Assembly: GCA_007922195.1 (NCBI GenBank)
Contig: ML681994.1
Location: 50,929,030-50,993,029, forward strand
Direction: 5' to 3'
DNA length: 64,000 nucleotides
Source: Podocnemis expansa
Taxonomy: Eukaryota > Chordata > Testudines > Podocnemididae
Under the pieces are notes generated by a model, which was not told where the DNA came from, searched no databases, and saw only the letters and a list, made by a program, of their open reading frames with translations. Of this stretch, positions 21,659 through 33,151 are shown piece by piece (within the stretch, counting starts at the first letter, position 1; every line of letters starts with the position of its first letter). Made by a program: the position numbers and the translations under genes.

Positions 21659-22609
21659 AATCTGCTGTAAAATTGCCCGCTATTCCCGGAAGCCCTAGAG
21701 GACAATGCTTCCCCTCTCACAAGTGTGAGTCAAAGTGCACTACAGTGTAGTACAACAAACTTTTAATAGTGCCATAAAGTGAATATATAGAAGTAATATC
21801 AAAACCAGAACTGATTTGGGCAGACAGGGCAGTGCAGGATTCACAGAAAAATCAATAAGTAGAACTCACCCCACCCCAGGGTAGGTAGAGTGTGTCCTTA
21901 ACTTCTCCATTACTCCCCAATGCCCATTGTAGTTTTAGCATCTACCTCTTGGGGGGGGGGGAGCTCAGCCAGTCCCTTCCAGTTGTCTTCTGCTATCTCT
22001 GGGCTTGCTCACACCATCTGCTGTTGCTGCCCACTAGTTACTTATGCCTTCCACTGGTGCCACTTGCTCACTCTTCACACAATCCTCTCCTGCCAGCTCT
22101 CTGCTTGCAAGATGCTCTTCTGGTCAGAGGCACTAACCTCTGCTGGGCCTCAGCTCTTAGAGAGTATTTCAACCCACTAGTGATCTCATCTCCAGACCTT
22201 AGCTTTCAGGACATGAGAAATAGGTCCCTGATCAGAATAATAAAAGCATGTACAAAGAATCATTAAGCCTATCTTTTAACAATGGGTGAGGCAATAGGCA
22301 TTGCCTTTAAGCAGAGCTCTTCAGCAGAGCTGATGCCAAACCTCACTCTCCCTTTTCAAGACTGAAACACTGTTGGCCACTTTTCTAAGTTCTGTGTTGC
22401 TGATCATGACATTTCCATCAGAGCAGGCTAAACACAGTTTGGAAAATGGAAGGGCAGCATACAATGAAAAAAATTCATTTTCTCCCTTCAGTTAAAACAC
22501 AGGTATTTGTAACCCAAACCAGACACATATACTATTAACTGTCATGCCCTGCACCTGGGTGGGTTCATCCTTATACAGTGAAATTATACTTAGCACTTAA
22601 CTGTACTCA
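21659..22609. other. No recognised gene; unassigned
   Basis: It includes short open frames at 21892-22266 without recognisable motifs. A retroelement LTR remnant is possible but no termini were found. Confidence 0.4.
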
Positions 22610-22992
22610 CGCAAATCATAGACTCATAGAATCATAGGATTGGAAGGGACCTCATGAGGTCATCTAGTGCAACCTCCTGCTAAAAGCAGGACCACTTCCA
22701 TTAAATCATTCCAGTCAGGGTTTTATCAAAACCAGGGCTTAAATTTTACTAAAAATGGAGATTCCACCACCTCCCTAGGCAATGCATTCCAGTGTTTCTC
22801 CACCCTCCTAGTGAGGAAATTTTTCCTAACATCCAGCCTCAAACACCCCTGCTGTAACTTGAAACCATTGCTGCTTATTCTGTCCTCTATTACTACTGAA
22901 AACGGTCTAGCTTCCTCCTCTTTAGAGCACCCCTTCAAGTAGTTGAAGGTTGCTATCAAATCCCCCTCAGTCTTGTCTTCTACTGACTAAAT

Positions 22993-23363
22993 GACTGTGT
23001 TCATACACAGGCATCATTTTGATACAAGTTGTGTCGCAACAACTTGTATCGAAATAATGCCTTATTTTGAAGTAACTTAATTCGAATTAACAGTTTGTTA
23101 ATTCGAATTAAGGAAAAAAGCTCAAAGCAAAATAGCAGTTTCAGGCAACAGTTATTTCGAAACAAGTCACTGTTGTTTCGAAACAACATGTTCGGACGGC
23201 ATTGTTTCAAAACAACATTGTTTCATCCCCACATGGGGTTTAAGTTGTTTCGAAACAACGGGTGCCGTTGTTTCAAAACAACCGTGCATCGTGTGAACAG
23301 GGTATTTCTTATTTCGAAACAACCTCTGTTGTTTCGAAATAAGAGTGCTGTGTGAGCACAGCC
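22993..23363. mobile_element. TIR element, TTTCGAAA-word family, 371 bp
   Basis: It starts GACTGTGTTCATACACAG and ends CTGTGTGAGCACAGCC, flanked by AAT on both sides (22990-22992 and 23364-23366). Removing it and one AAT restores a continuous CR1 sequence. It contains GTTTCGAAACAAC words and a hairpin 23021-23032/23039-23050 that is conserved in the related elements at 33152 and 37174. Confidence 0.9.
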
Positions 23364-23754
23364 AATAAGTGTAGTTCCTTCAGTCTCTCCTCGTAAGTCA
23401 TGTACCCCAATGCCCTCATCATTTTTGTTGCCCTCCACTGGACTCATTCTAATTTGTCAACATCCTTTCTGCAGGGCGGATCCCAAAACTGAACACAGTA
23501 CTCCACATGTGTCCTCACCAGTGTCAAATAGATGGGAATAATCACATCCCTTGAGCAGCTTGCTGGCCATACTCATACTGATGCAGCCCAATATGCTTTT
23601 GGCCTTTCTGGCAACAAGAGCACATTGTTGACTCATATCTAGCTTCCCATCCACCATAACCCTAGGTCCTTTTCTACACTGCTGCTGCTTAGCCGATTGG
23701 TCCCCAGCCTGTAGCTGTACCTATGGGACTTTTCCATCCTATGTGCAGGACTTT

Positions 23755-24021
23755 TCACTTGTCCTTGTTGAACCTCATGAGATTTTGTTTGGTCCAATGC
23801 TCCAATTTGTTTAGGTCTCCCTGAATCCTATTCCTGCCCTCCAGCATGTTTACCATTCCCTCCAGCTTGGTGTCATCCAGGAATTCACTGAGCTTGCAAT
23901 CTGTCCCATCATCCAGATCATTTATGAAGATGTTGACCAGAACCATGGCCAGGACTAACCCCTGGGACACTCCACTAGTGACTGGTTGCCAACTAGACAT
24001 AAACCATTGACCCCCTACCAA
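23755..24021 (-). pseudogene. CR1 reverse transcriptase C-terminal fragment
   Basis: SGVSQGLVLAMVLVNIFINDL corresponds to the GVPQGSVLGPVLFNIFINDL block of CR1 RT. KLSEFLDDTKLEGMV then corresponds to the FADDTKL catalytic block, and LNKLEHWTKQNLMRFNKDK to the thumb motif. In the catalytic block FADD reads FLDD, so the two Asp are kept but the Ala is changed. Downstream the frame is broken into short pieces (23457-23657). It is the relic of an RNA-dependent DNA polymerase and not a working gene. Confidence 0.88.
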
Positions 24022-24450
24022 TTGAGCCTGATGATCTAATCAGGTTTCTATCTACCTTATGCTCCATTCATCCAAACCATTCTTCCTTAACTTGCTGACA
24101 AGAATGTCATGGGAAACCATGTCAAAAGCTTTGCTAAAGTCAAGGTATATCACGTCAATGGCTATTCCTGCATCTACATATCCCATCTTCTCATCACAGA
24201 AGGAATCGGGTTGGTCAGGCACGATTTGCCCTTGGTGAATCTAGCTCACTGTTCCTGATCACTCTATTTTCCTTCAAGTGTTTCAGAATGGATTCTTTGA
24301 GGACCTGTTCCATGATTTTTTCCAGGGAGGGAGGTGAGACTGATTGGTTTGTAGTTTCCTGGGTCCTCCTTTTCCCCTTTTTTGAAGATAGCTACTAAGT
24401 TTGCCTTATTCCAGTCATCCAGGGACCCCCCTTCCTCCATGAGCTTTCAA

Positions 24451-26415
24451 AGATAATGACTAGCGCACACAAATTGCATACAAATCAGGTGCCCCCCTTT
24501 TTGCTGGCTAAACAGGAGAAGTACCCAGCCATTCAGCCCTTGCTTACATCATTATTCTACACAAAGTGTCCCACTTATCTTTTGATCATGTCAATTTGTT
24601 CTGGGTTATCTTCTCTGAATAATTTCTTGCCTCTGACCAAGGTTCAGGGAAAAGAAAAAATGTGGACGGGAATAGTGTTCAACACCTCAGAACTAGTGGC
24701 CAAGGTTTTCTATGGAGCTGCCTACATGGAATTCATCGCTATTCTCCTCCTTTCACCCAGCATTATTCTAGTAATTTCTCTAAGGACAAAATTGTGACCT
24801 TAATAAGGCACCCAGGGAATGATGGGATGGTCTCTTACTTCCCCATCTTTACAAATGTTATTGCATGTATCAAGAAAAGCAGCCTGCATGGGTCCTCTAT
24901 CCCCTTCTTCCTCAGGCAAATGGCAGGGAGTTGGTGGTGATGCCTTAGATTTCAGAGTGCCCCCCCCCGGAAAAAAAACAAACCTGAGGCAGCATGGCAA
25001 GAGAAACAATTTGAACCAAGTACAGGACTGGTGCATTTTATGCTCATCCTCATCCCAAGAGCTAAGGAAGAGCTAACAACCAGACTATGATTCAGAAATC
25101 CTGCTCCCTTCCTGGGGCACTACAAGTCAATTTCTTCCCCTACTTCTGGGCTTGTGGTAAAGCCAAAACAAGTCCTAAATTGTTAGGCAAAATGTTTATT
25201 TCATAAATGTACATCTCCAGTATTTTTAAATTACCAGTAGGTATTTTTAGATTACTATGTGGGATTTCAGCTATATTTTAGAGAGATTGCATTTAAAAGT
25301 TCTATTGCACATAAAGCTGTAATAGTTGTAGGGAAATAAAAATTGTCTGCAAGCCATGACTAATAAAGATGCCAAAAAAGCTGAATTACAAGTACAGACA
25401 AAGCTGCATAGACTTCATTATTTCACAGTGGCATTTTTGCTTAATAGTCATGGAATAGACCCCAGTGATTCCCTTCCTTCTCCCCTCCCTGCCCATGTAA
25501 ACACCCGTTCCCCTTTCCTGCTCCGAAAATGGAGCACCCTCCAGTCAACAAGTTAACCCCTCTTGTCAGAATCAGGAACAGCAGATCGTCAGCTAAAACA
25601 GAGTATGTGTGTGTAGAGTAACACAGAAGGGAGTGCACTTGGTAGAATATATAACTAATTTACTGTTTCCAAATTTGTCAGCCAGTCTCTTACAATATTT
25701 GACACTGAATATGGGGTTTTGACTGAAAGTTATTTATTAAAACAAAGTTCTTGGAAAAATAAAATGCTGCCCTACTTCCTGTTAAATGCAGATCCTGAAA
25801 TTAGTCAAGCTTTTCTTACTTACATTACATTTAATCTCCTGTCTTTTTCACCTGCTCAATCTGAGATTTATCAGGTTTCCTGAGTGCCTAGCTTCACCAG
25901 CACAACTAACACATTGTAAAGAATAGGCTCAAAGTGTTCCACATTAAATAAACCCCTGGCTCCCTAAAACCAACCAACCAACCCACCAAATATCAGCTAC
26001 AAAACTCCAGATACAGCCGATAACTGACAAATCAAAACCACTACCTATACAGGATAAAAAACAAGCTTTCTGTGATTATTGTTCAATTTCTCCAAGATGG
26101 TGAAGTTGAACAAAAGGGATTGTATATGATTAAGTAGTTAACTTCAATGGCACCACATATTTGATCATAGATGATATCAAATATTTAATATATGAAGCAA
26201 TATTGCAAACAGGCCCCTGAGTTATCCCAGGTAACATCAGTTCCTCCTGGCAAAAGTAGGCTTTTTATAAATCTCCCCCTTCAAAACAAGTCCTCTTTTA
26301 CTCCTCGACCCTGAGCATCTCTCAGTGGCAGTGGTCTGCAGGGAGTGGGTAAGTCTGTAACTCTGTGAGGCCCGCCTAAACAGTACTTGTGTATGGCATT
26401 CCTAGCCAGGGAGCA
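24451..26415. other. No recognised gene or repeat
   Basis: Unassigned; short open frames (for example 24456-24797) show no recognisable domain. A poly-C and poly-A junction lies at 24960-24978. Confidence 0.45.
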
Positions 26416-26423
26416 GCTGTAGT

Positions 26424-27452
26424 CAGGGATGTCCAGAGGGGGATGCGGGGCCCTGGGTAAATCATCCTCTGTGCGGCCCCCACTGACTTTCCCCAGCACT
26501 GGGGAGCAGGGCCAGCCAGCTGAGGGGAGGGGCAGGCCCCTGGACCACATCCCATGCTAGTGACTGGGCAAGCTGGCCAAAAGGGTGGCCCTGTTGAGCA
26601 TTGCCGGTCTGCCCGCCTCCCCCACCCCCGGCCATGCATGCTGCTTTTAGCTCTGTGCTGGAGCAGCAGCGAGAGGGTGGGAGGCAGCATGGCCAGGGTA
26701 GGGGGTAGCAATAATTGTTCCCTCTAAAGCTGCATGGCTGCATGGCCGTGCAGCTCCCCACCACTGCCCCATCCAGGGGACGCTGTCTGTCATGCACAGC
26801 CAGCAGTCAGAGTCCCTACCTGACCAGAAGACTCTGTCTTCTAGCCAGCGGAGAGCTCCTCTGGAGCGGGGAGTTATTAAAATCCTCGCCCAGAGAAGCT
26901 CTGATGGAGCATGCTCAGAACATCTAAGCATGCTCCACCAGTGCTTCTCCAGCTGGAGGAGCCATGTCTCAGCCCTGCACAGCCGGGTAAGAATGTGGGG
27001 GGGTCGGGCCAGTTGGGGGGTTACCAGGGGAGTGAGCTAGGATAGGAGGAGGGGATCAGGCTGGCTCAGGGGGGATTACTGGGAGACCTGGGGGGGGGAT
27101 TGGGCCCATGGTGGGTGCAGGATAAGGTCCACAGGGTGACAGGATTCGGTCCGCAGGGGGCAACCAGCACAGTTAGCAACGTGAGTTGCTCAGCTGCCTC
27201 AGTGCCTTAGAGGGAACATTGCAGCTCTGCGCTGCCTCCTGCCCCCTCCCCGCTGCTCCAGCACAGAGCCAAGAACAGCACGTGTGGTGTTGGGGGTAGG
27301 GGGGCCAGACCAGCAGTGCTGAGCCAGGCCACCCTTTTGGCTGGCTCGCCCGGTCCCTGGCATGGGGGGGCAGTGGTGCAGGCTCTGTGGGACCCCCAAA
27401 GCAAGGGGCACTGGGCGGCTGCTCTGGTTGCCCTACACTAAGGACAGGCCCG
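26424..27452. mobile_element. hAT-type element, 1029 bp, GC-rich, containing a second hAT
   Basis: The ends CAGGGATGTCC and GGACAGGCCCG are flanked by a perfect 8-bp duplication GCTGTAGT (26416-26423 and 27453-27460). The sequence outside the nested element is homologous to 10062-10542: CCCCAGCACTGGGG, CCAAAAGGGYGGCC and GCTGCCTCCTGCCCCCTCC-like blocks occur in the same order. Confidence 0.9.
26713..27220. mobile_element. hAT-type element nested in the 26424-27452 element, 508 bp
   Basis: It begins AATTGTTCCCTCTAA and ends CTTAGAGGGAACATT, the terminal repeat of a common vertebrate hAT group. The flanks GTAGCAAT and GCAGCTCT are similar but not identical. The related element at 10062 lacks the insertion at the matching place (GCAGCGAT near 10308), which supports the boundaries. 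Confidence 0.8.
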
Positions 27453-27599
27453 GCTGTAGTGGTGCTGTACCAGGGTTTGCCCCCCACCCCACGGTCCCTC
27501 TTCACAGGCTATTGGCTGGAGTTGTTTCTTCTCATCTGCTCCCAAGGAAGAGATACAGCTTTCATGGGTTTGGGGAAAATCTCTCCTGCTGGCTTGTGT

Positions 27600-27670
27600 C
27601 TCTGTCCTAGAAGGGACCATTACAACCATCTAGTCTGACCAGAATCACACAGGCAGTAGAATTTTACCAA
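27600..27670 (-). mobile_element. CR1 LINE 3' end fragment
   Basis: AGAAGGGACCATTACAACCA and CATCTAGTCTGACC on the plus strand are a CR1 tail in reverse orientation. Confidence 0.6.
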
Positions 27671-28369
27671 TAGATTCAAGGATGATGAGGATCATAGAAA
27701 TATCTTGACACACGGATAGATAATTTTCTTAAATTTGTTAGTGCTATAGAACTGAGTATTACCCATCAAGCGTCTCAGAAGGGTGTGCATGTATATATTG
27801 TGGAGAAAAAAACTATCTTTTGAGAAGAAAGGTTAATATTTTTTAGGGTTGGTTGAAGCTGTTAGGAAATTTGGAGTGTTAGAAGTAGTCTCAGTGGAGA
27901 CAGATTAGAAACTGTGGTGGATGAAGCTCAAGAGTTAAAACTTTATTTCAAGAGTTTGAATACTTGTTCACAAAATGGTCTTTGATATGACACCTGAAAA
28001 TGACTGATAGAAAATTAAAAGATTGTAAATGAACTCTTGACTTCAGTTTGAAGGTACATGTTCAAAAAAATACTCTGAAGATTATTCTGGTAGAACTATG
28101 TTATCTGACAGATAATTTAAACATTATATTAACTAACAATGCCACATACCAAGCGTTACGCTTAAAATGGAATCTGAATTTGTAAAAGAGTAAAAGTCCA
28201 CGTTGTAATCCTAGCATTGATACCATAATTATTGGATATTTTCTGATGTTTAGGATTTGACAAGACTTGAACTGAAGACAGTGAAGAATTGAGTTGCAGA
28301 AGTAAAACATAAGCCTAACCTTCATGTTCCTGGCTTTGTCAGTATCAGAATAAACCATCATGTAACCAG
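27671..28369. other. No recognised gene or repeat
   Basis: AT-rich, unassigned. Confidence 0.5.
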
Positions 28370-28720
28370 ATCGGGCACCCAGCCGGCTCCTAGCCCCCAT
28401 AGCCTGCAGCAGGTGACTGGGGGCCACATCTGGCATGCATGCCCACAGGGAAGGCACCCCGTGGGGGATCCCTGTCAGCAGTGGGGAAGAGGTGCTCCAC
28501 CAGGGGATCCCTGTCAACCAGCACAGAAAGTGCCCCCTGGCCGAGGACTCCCCAATCTGGAGAGCAACGGTGCCTGTCTTCCCTGGCATCCTGAGACAGG
28601 GGAACCTCTGGCGCTCCCCTGTCTGGCTAGCGCCAGGGAAGACAGTCATCAGTGGCTCCTTGGACAGGGGAGCTTGTGGGAAGAGAGCGCCAGCAGCTCT
28701 CTTTCCCAGGAGTCACAGAG

Positions 28721-28920
28721 ACTTCCCTGACCAGGGAGTGCCAGCAGCTCTCTTCCATGGGGCTCCCTCAACAGGGGAGCTACAGCAGCCAATCCTCCGA
28801 GGCTCCCTGGACAGGGGAGCCCTGGCAGCCACTTCTCCAGGTTTCCCTGTCCAGGCAGACGTGGTGGCTGTGTTCTCCGGGGCTCCCCTTGTCCCCTGGA
28901 GCTGTGGCTCCCCTATCCCA
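28721..28920. repeat. Minisatellite, 40-bp period, about 5 units
   Basis: Units start at 28721, 28761, 28801, 28841 and 28881, each resembling GGCTCCCTGGACAGGGGAGC followed by a GGCAGCC and TTCTCC half. It lies in a GC-rich block (28370-28930). The open frames through this block are periodic by-products. Confidence 0.75.
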
Positions 28921-29058
28921 GGAGCCACAGCTCTCCCACTTCGAGTTAGAGAATCTAATGAAGACTCTCTAACTTGAATTAATAAATCCTACTTTAGTTC
29001 AAACTAAGAGTCTAGTGAAGACTCTTAGTTTGAATTAATAACTTTGATTTAAAATCAA

Positions 29059-29683
29059 AGTACTGTATATACTCACATATAAACTGAGATTTTTATGCCT
29101 TGAAATTGCCTTTAAAAAAGGCACTTGGCTTATATGTGGGTCAGGCCAGCAGAGAGCAGCCCCAGCTCAGGAGTTTTTACATCTCTAGCCCTGAGTATGC
29201 TCTAAGCGGCCATGGTGGAGAGTCAGGCCAGGATGGGGTTAAAGGAAGGAGTGGGAGCCCCAGCCTCTGCCATAGTCACTAGTGCAGCCAGGTAAGGAAG
29301 ACCTTGGTGGGGGGTGGGGGTCGGCCCCGGGGAGCAAGCGTCAGGGCTCGAAGGTTAGGGAGAGGGTCAGAGACCCTAGGAAAAACAACTGCAAGGCCCG
29401 GGGGTTGGCAGGGGGTGTCAGGGGGTCCAGGAAAGTGGCAGTCAGGCCTGGGGGCTGGCAGGAGCATGTTGGAGAGGCCAGGAAAAGTGGTGGCGGGGCT
29501 GGAGGGTTAGAGGGGGTGTTGGGGACTCTGGGGAAGCTGAAGGCACGGGGGGGGGTTAGGGTCCTGAGGCCACACAGGGACCTCAAATTATATGCAGGTC
29601 ACCCATTTTTCCCTGTTTCTCTGGCTCAGAACCAGGGGCTGGCTTATGCGCAGGTCGGCTTATGTGCAGGCTTATATGGTACT
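29059..29683. mobile_element. Unclassified TIR element, about 625 bp
   Basis: It starts AGTACTGTATATACTCACAT and ends GGCTTATATGGTACT, an imperfect inverted repeat, with further inverted GGCTTATATGTGGGTC and GGCTTATGCGCAGG copies just inside. I recognise the TATACTC...GGCTTATA style as a dispersed vertebrate repeat but cannot assign a superfamily. No clear target duplication was found. Confidence 0.5.
29327..29529. repeat. Minisatellite, 50-51-bp period, 4 units
   Basis: Units begin at about 29327, 29378, 29429 and 29480. The last three each start AGGAAA and contain a GGCC...GGGGG(T/C)TGGCAGG-type centre. The period of 51 is a multiple of 3, which keeps a repetitive frame open on both strands. 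I do not think it is coding. Confidence 0.8.
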
Positions 29684-29731
29684 TTTTTCAACTTAGGCAA
29701 TTCGAAATAACTCTAAGTGTAGACATAGCCC

Positions 29732-30489
29732 TTCAATGTAATGAATATGCTCAAGTTAACTGTATGCATGAAGATTTGTAAATTTCCCCAGTAAACTGAA
29801 CATCTGTCATCCTCTGTGATTTTCTAATGTGCATTGATACTTAAATAAGCTGATGGATAGTGAAACCATTAATTGTGTTTTCTCCTAGGATTGAATAACC
29901 TGAAGTAATAAATACATCTTCTGTTTGTTAACAGGAAAGGGATGCAGGCAGCATCTCTCACTATCCGTTTCTGTCTCACTGAGGACTGCTCATCAGTCAG
30001 GATTTTCAAATCTATAGCTATGACATTTCTGAACGGATTTTACAGCACAAACCAAACTTGAAAGTAAAGGTGCATGTAAGCTAAAAAAGCAGTGTATAAA
30101 CTATTTACCCACTAAAATCTTGTAAATGAGGATGAAGCACTAGTTGCTTTCACTGAGAAACATATGCATGATTTGCCATACAAGGAAACTCTTGAAAGTT
30201 CAGTCATTCCTAAAGAGAATGTCAACCAGGGATATTTGACTGCAATAATTAATGGATTTGTACCCACTTGCACCATTTGACTTTTTGTGCCAGCTATGGA
30301 AGTTTTATTCCCAGAACAAAATTTGACATCCATATCATGAGCAATCTCCAAAAAACTGGGTTAGTGGTAAGATAGAATCTAAGGTTTCAGCAAGTTTAGT
30401 TTAGGACAAGGTAGTTGATTAATTATTTAGAGGTGCAGCAGAGAATGTGCTGTCCTGGTACAGTTGGTAGGGAGCAAAGTATTCTGCAC
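29732..30489. other. No recognised gene or repeat
   Basis: Unassigned AT-rich sequence. Confidence 0.5.
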
Positions 30490-31215
30490 ATCACCTTTAT
30501 TCTAGGCTGTTCTGGAGGCTAGTGTGACTCTTAGCACATGTTTATATCCCTGCAACAGAACACGCTGCCAACTTTGCCCACATATCTGCACAAAAGACAC
30601 CAATATAGGACCTAATCAAACCAGCTATTCCATCAAAGATTCATTCACCTGTTCATCCGTGAATGTGATGTATGTCATCACATGCCAGAAATGCCCCTCT
30701 GCCTTACATGTTGGACAGACAGGATGGTCTCTGTGCAAAAGAATAAATGGGCACAAATCTGACATCACAAATGACAACATTCTAAAACCAGTAGCTGAGC
30801 ACTTCAATTTTCCTGATCACTCCATTAACAATTTACTAATTGCTATACTCAAACAGATGAATAACAGCTCAAGGCTTCAAAGAGGAACAGCAGATTTGGA
30901 ATTAATTTGCAAATTTGACTGTGTTTCCTCAGGGCTAAATAAGGACTTTGGATTTTTTTTATCATTACAAAGGCTGATTTGACCTCATCTTCTTCTATAT
31001 GCTCTTTGCCGGTGTTTGAACCTAAACAGTTGCTTTGATTTTCTGCTACAGTGTTTGCTGTTACAGATCCCATGACTTAACACTTCCCTGCATTTATTTC
31101 CTCCCATTCTTCAAGTTCCTCCATCTTCAAAGCATCTGACAAAGTCAGATTTTCTCCAACCACAGCTCATGCAATAAATAAATTTGTTAGTCTTTAAGTG
31201 CCACAGGACTCCTTG
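30490..31215 (+). mobile_element. Penelope-like element (Neptune-like), 5'-truncated copy
   Basis: An endonuclease domain (30524-30982) is followed by an untranslated tail with the shared Penelope terminus (TAAATTTGTTAGTCTTTAAG, then TGCCACAGGACTCCTTG). The RT is missing. The hammerhead-like motif in the tail is degraded (CTGACAA, ACAG for GAAA). Confidence 0.82.
30524..30982 (+). pseudogene. GIY-YIG endonuclease of a Penelope-like retroelement (longest copy)
   Basis: The 152-residue open frame covers the domain almost completely. It has a Cys cluster C10-C15-C18-C22 (Zn-like motif of Penelope endonucleases), then NVMYVITCQKCPSALHVGQT at 47-66 with the GIY-equivalent VMY and the YIG-equivalent HVG (Tyr replaced by His62). 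It continues LCKRINGHKSDI with the conserved Arg73 and His77, and KPVAEHFNFPDHSINNL, which includes the conserved Glu-His. The domain normally nicks DNA to prime reverse transcription. The ATG at 30524 is not native, because homology starts at once and the upstream RT is lost. Intact length does not imply function given the Tyr change and the missing polymerase. Confidence 0.8.
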
Positions 31216-33151
31216 TTTGTTTCACAAAAGCAAGATTGCTTTGCACTCCAGTCATTCCCTGTCCGACTTCCAATATGCTCTCTCCAAACCCTAAACTTGA
31301 GACCAGGCAGTGCAATGTAGGGCTGCCTATGTCAGCCTTATATGAACACATGGAGGATTTCCCAGAAAGCTGTTCTGATCCCATTAAATTGTCAGGGGCT
31401 GTAGCAGGAGCCAGAATCTGGAAATTTGTAGTTTATTTATGAGGAAATGCTATATTTTATTATTTTATTACTATTATTGCAGGCAGATACAGACTTGAAC
31501 AGCAAAATTGAGAAAGCCTTTAAGATATTGCAAAATTTGTACCCATTTCCAGTCTTGCTGCCATGTTCCTTTATTTAAAGGACAGTGTCCTGAATTAATT
31601 AAAGTGACAGATTTCATTTCTATTGATATCATTTTCTCATTCAGTCAGACAAAACCCTACATAGTTCATCACATTTTATGACCTCCTACAGCCTGTCCCT
31701 CCCTTTGAAAGAAATGCCAACTTTTTTCAACCATAACTTAAGTTTCTTTGACATGTGCAGTCTCCTGTAATTTCAACTTATCTTGATAACACTAAAGCCA
31801 TACAGGCTCTTTCAGTAACAAATAACTGCAAGGAATGTAATATTTTATTGAAATGATACAGCAGGATTATTGCACTATCAAACACTCAACTGTCTGAGAC
31901 AAAATGGTGTCAAGGAGGATTGATTGAAAGATTGCCAGATACAATTCTTGCCATTACAAGATGCTTTACTTGTTATACCAGACTATCTTACATTTCATTT
32001 GTTTTTCAAAATATACTTATGTTAGTGCTTTAGGATTAGGAGCTTTTTCAAATGTGGAACAAGAGCATATTAATGCCCCTGCCTTCACAATGGTATTGTT
32101 ATTAAACAATGTTCTCCCTGACACAAGGGACAATGGTCTCCCTGAAATCGGATACATGATTATGTATAAAAATATTGATTTTCATTTTCATCCATGACTA
32201 CTTTTGTGAAGCAGAGAATAGTTTTTGGCACCGTTCATACCAAAATAATCAATATAGTAAGGTTTAAAACAGACTTGTACTTCTTCTGTTTCCATTCTTT
32301 GGTGATTGTGTACATAAGGGTACAGTGTGTTGCCCTTTTTGACTATGACACACCCATGCACACCTTTATGATATAATTGCATATTATTCATGTTCACTTT
32401 GATAATGTAACTGTATGTCATTTAATACCAAATTTGTCATACAAGAGTCTTTTGGACTGCTCATGGCATACTGATCACCATTGTTATAGTAACATGCCTG
32501 TGTATGGTTATGAGGCTTTGCTAGATAATTCCAAATACTGAAACAGATATATGTAAAACATTACGGAGCTGAAGGTAGTTTGCACCTCATTTAGGCATGC
32601 ATGAAATAAACCACCTCTAATGGTATCAGTAAGGAGATACTCACTGACCAGTGCAGAAAGCTATACAAGGACATTGCCACCTATCTTGAAAGAGGAGTTG
32701 TGAGGTCCCAGAGAGGGAGTGAAGGAATGTGTTGAAAAGGGGAAACGTTTTGCAATATCCCTCTTCCTCTTCCACCTGTATCTACAAACACCAGTAAGCA
32801 ACTGAAATGCTGACCCATAGGAAAGTTGGTTGGAGGCAGACCAGCTACCCTGTAAGTGAGAATCATCTAGAATGTAAGGTTGCTGAAACTGTTAAGCTTA
32901 ATTAGAATGTAATTTTCCTTTTAATCATTTCTAATCAAATCTGACCTCTTCCTCTGACTTAAAATATCACTTAAAATATTTCTGTATTTAAGCTGTTAGT
33001 TTTAGGTAAACCATTTCATTAGTTTAAGATGTGTAGTGATTCCATGTAAAGTAGTAAGAAAGGTGCATCTCAATTTCTTTGATAAATTGACAAACCAATG
33101 AGCTTGCAGCATGCAGTGGGAAACACTGATTATTGTAAAATGTCAGTCCTA
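31216..33151. other. No recognised gene or repeat
   Basis: AT-rich and unassigned; open frames are short and without motifs. Confidence 0.5.

Larger units (their letters stand above)
22610..24450 (-). mobile_element. CR1 LINE, 3' part, split by a TIR element
   Basis: The 3' end is at 22617-22660 (ACTCATAGAATCATAGGATT and GGAAGGGACCTCATGAGGTC on the plus strand), the well-known CR1 tail of birds, turtles and crocodilians. The body continues to 22992, is interrupted by the TIR element 22993-23363, and resumes (TTCCTTCAGTCTCTCCTCGT) through the RT C-terminus to about 24450. Confidence 0.88.
28931..29731. mobile_element. TIR element remnant with hairpins, interrupted by another TIR element
   Basis: The right end is clear: TAAGTGTAGACATAGCCC at 29714-29731, preceded by AATTCGAAATAA. 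To the left, 28945-29060 holds three consecutive hairpins that include TTCAAACTAAGAGTC/GACTCTTAGTTTGAA (28998-29012 and 29020-29034). No left terminus was found. It may include the GC-rich block from about 28370. A separate element occupies 29059-29683. Confidence 0.5.

Noticed and set aside
28435..28977. 180-codon plus-strand frame with repeated Trp/Gly/Ala pattern
   Set aside because: The pattern follows the 40-bp minisatellite; a periodic by-product.
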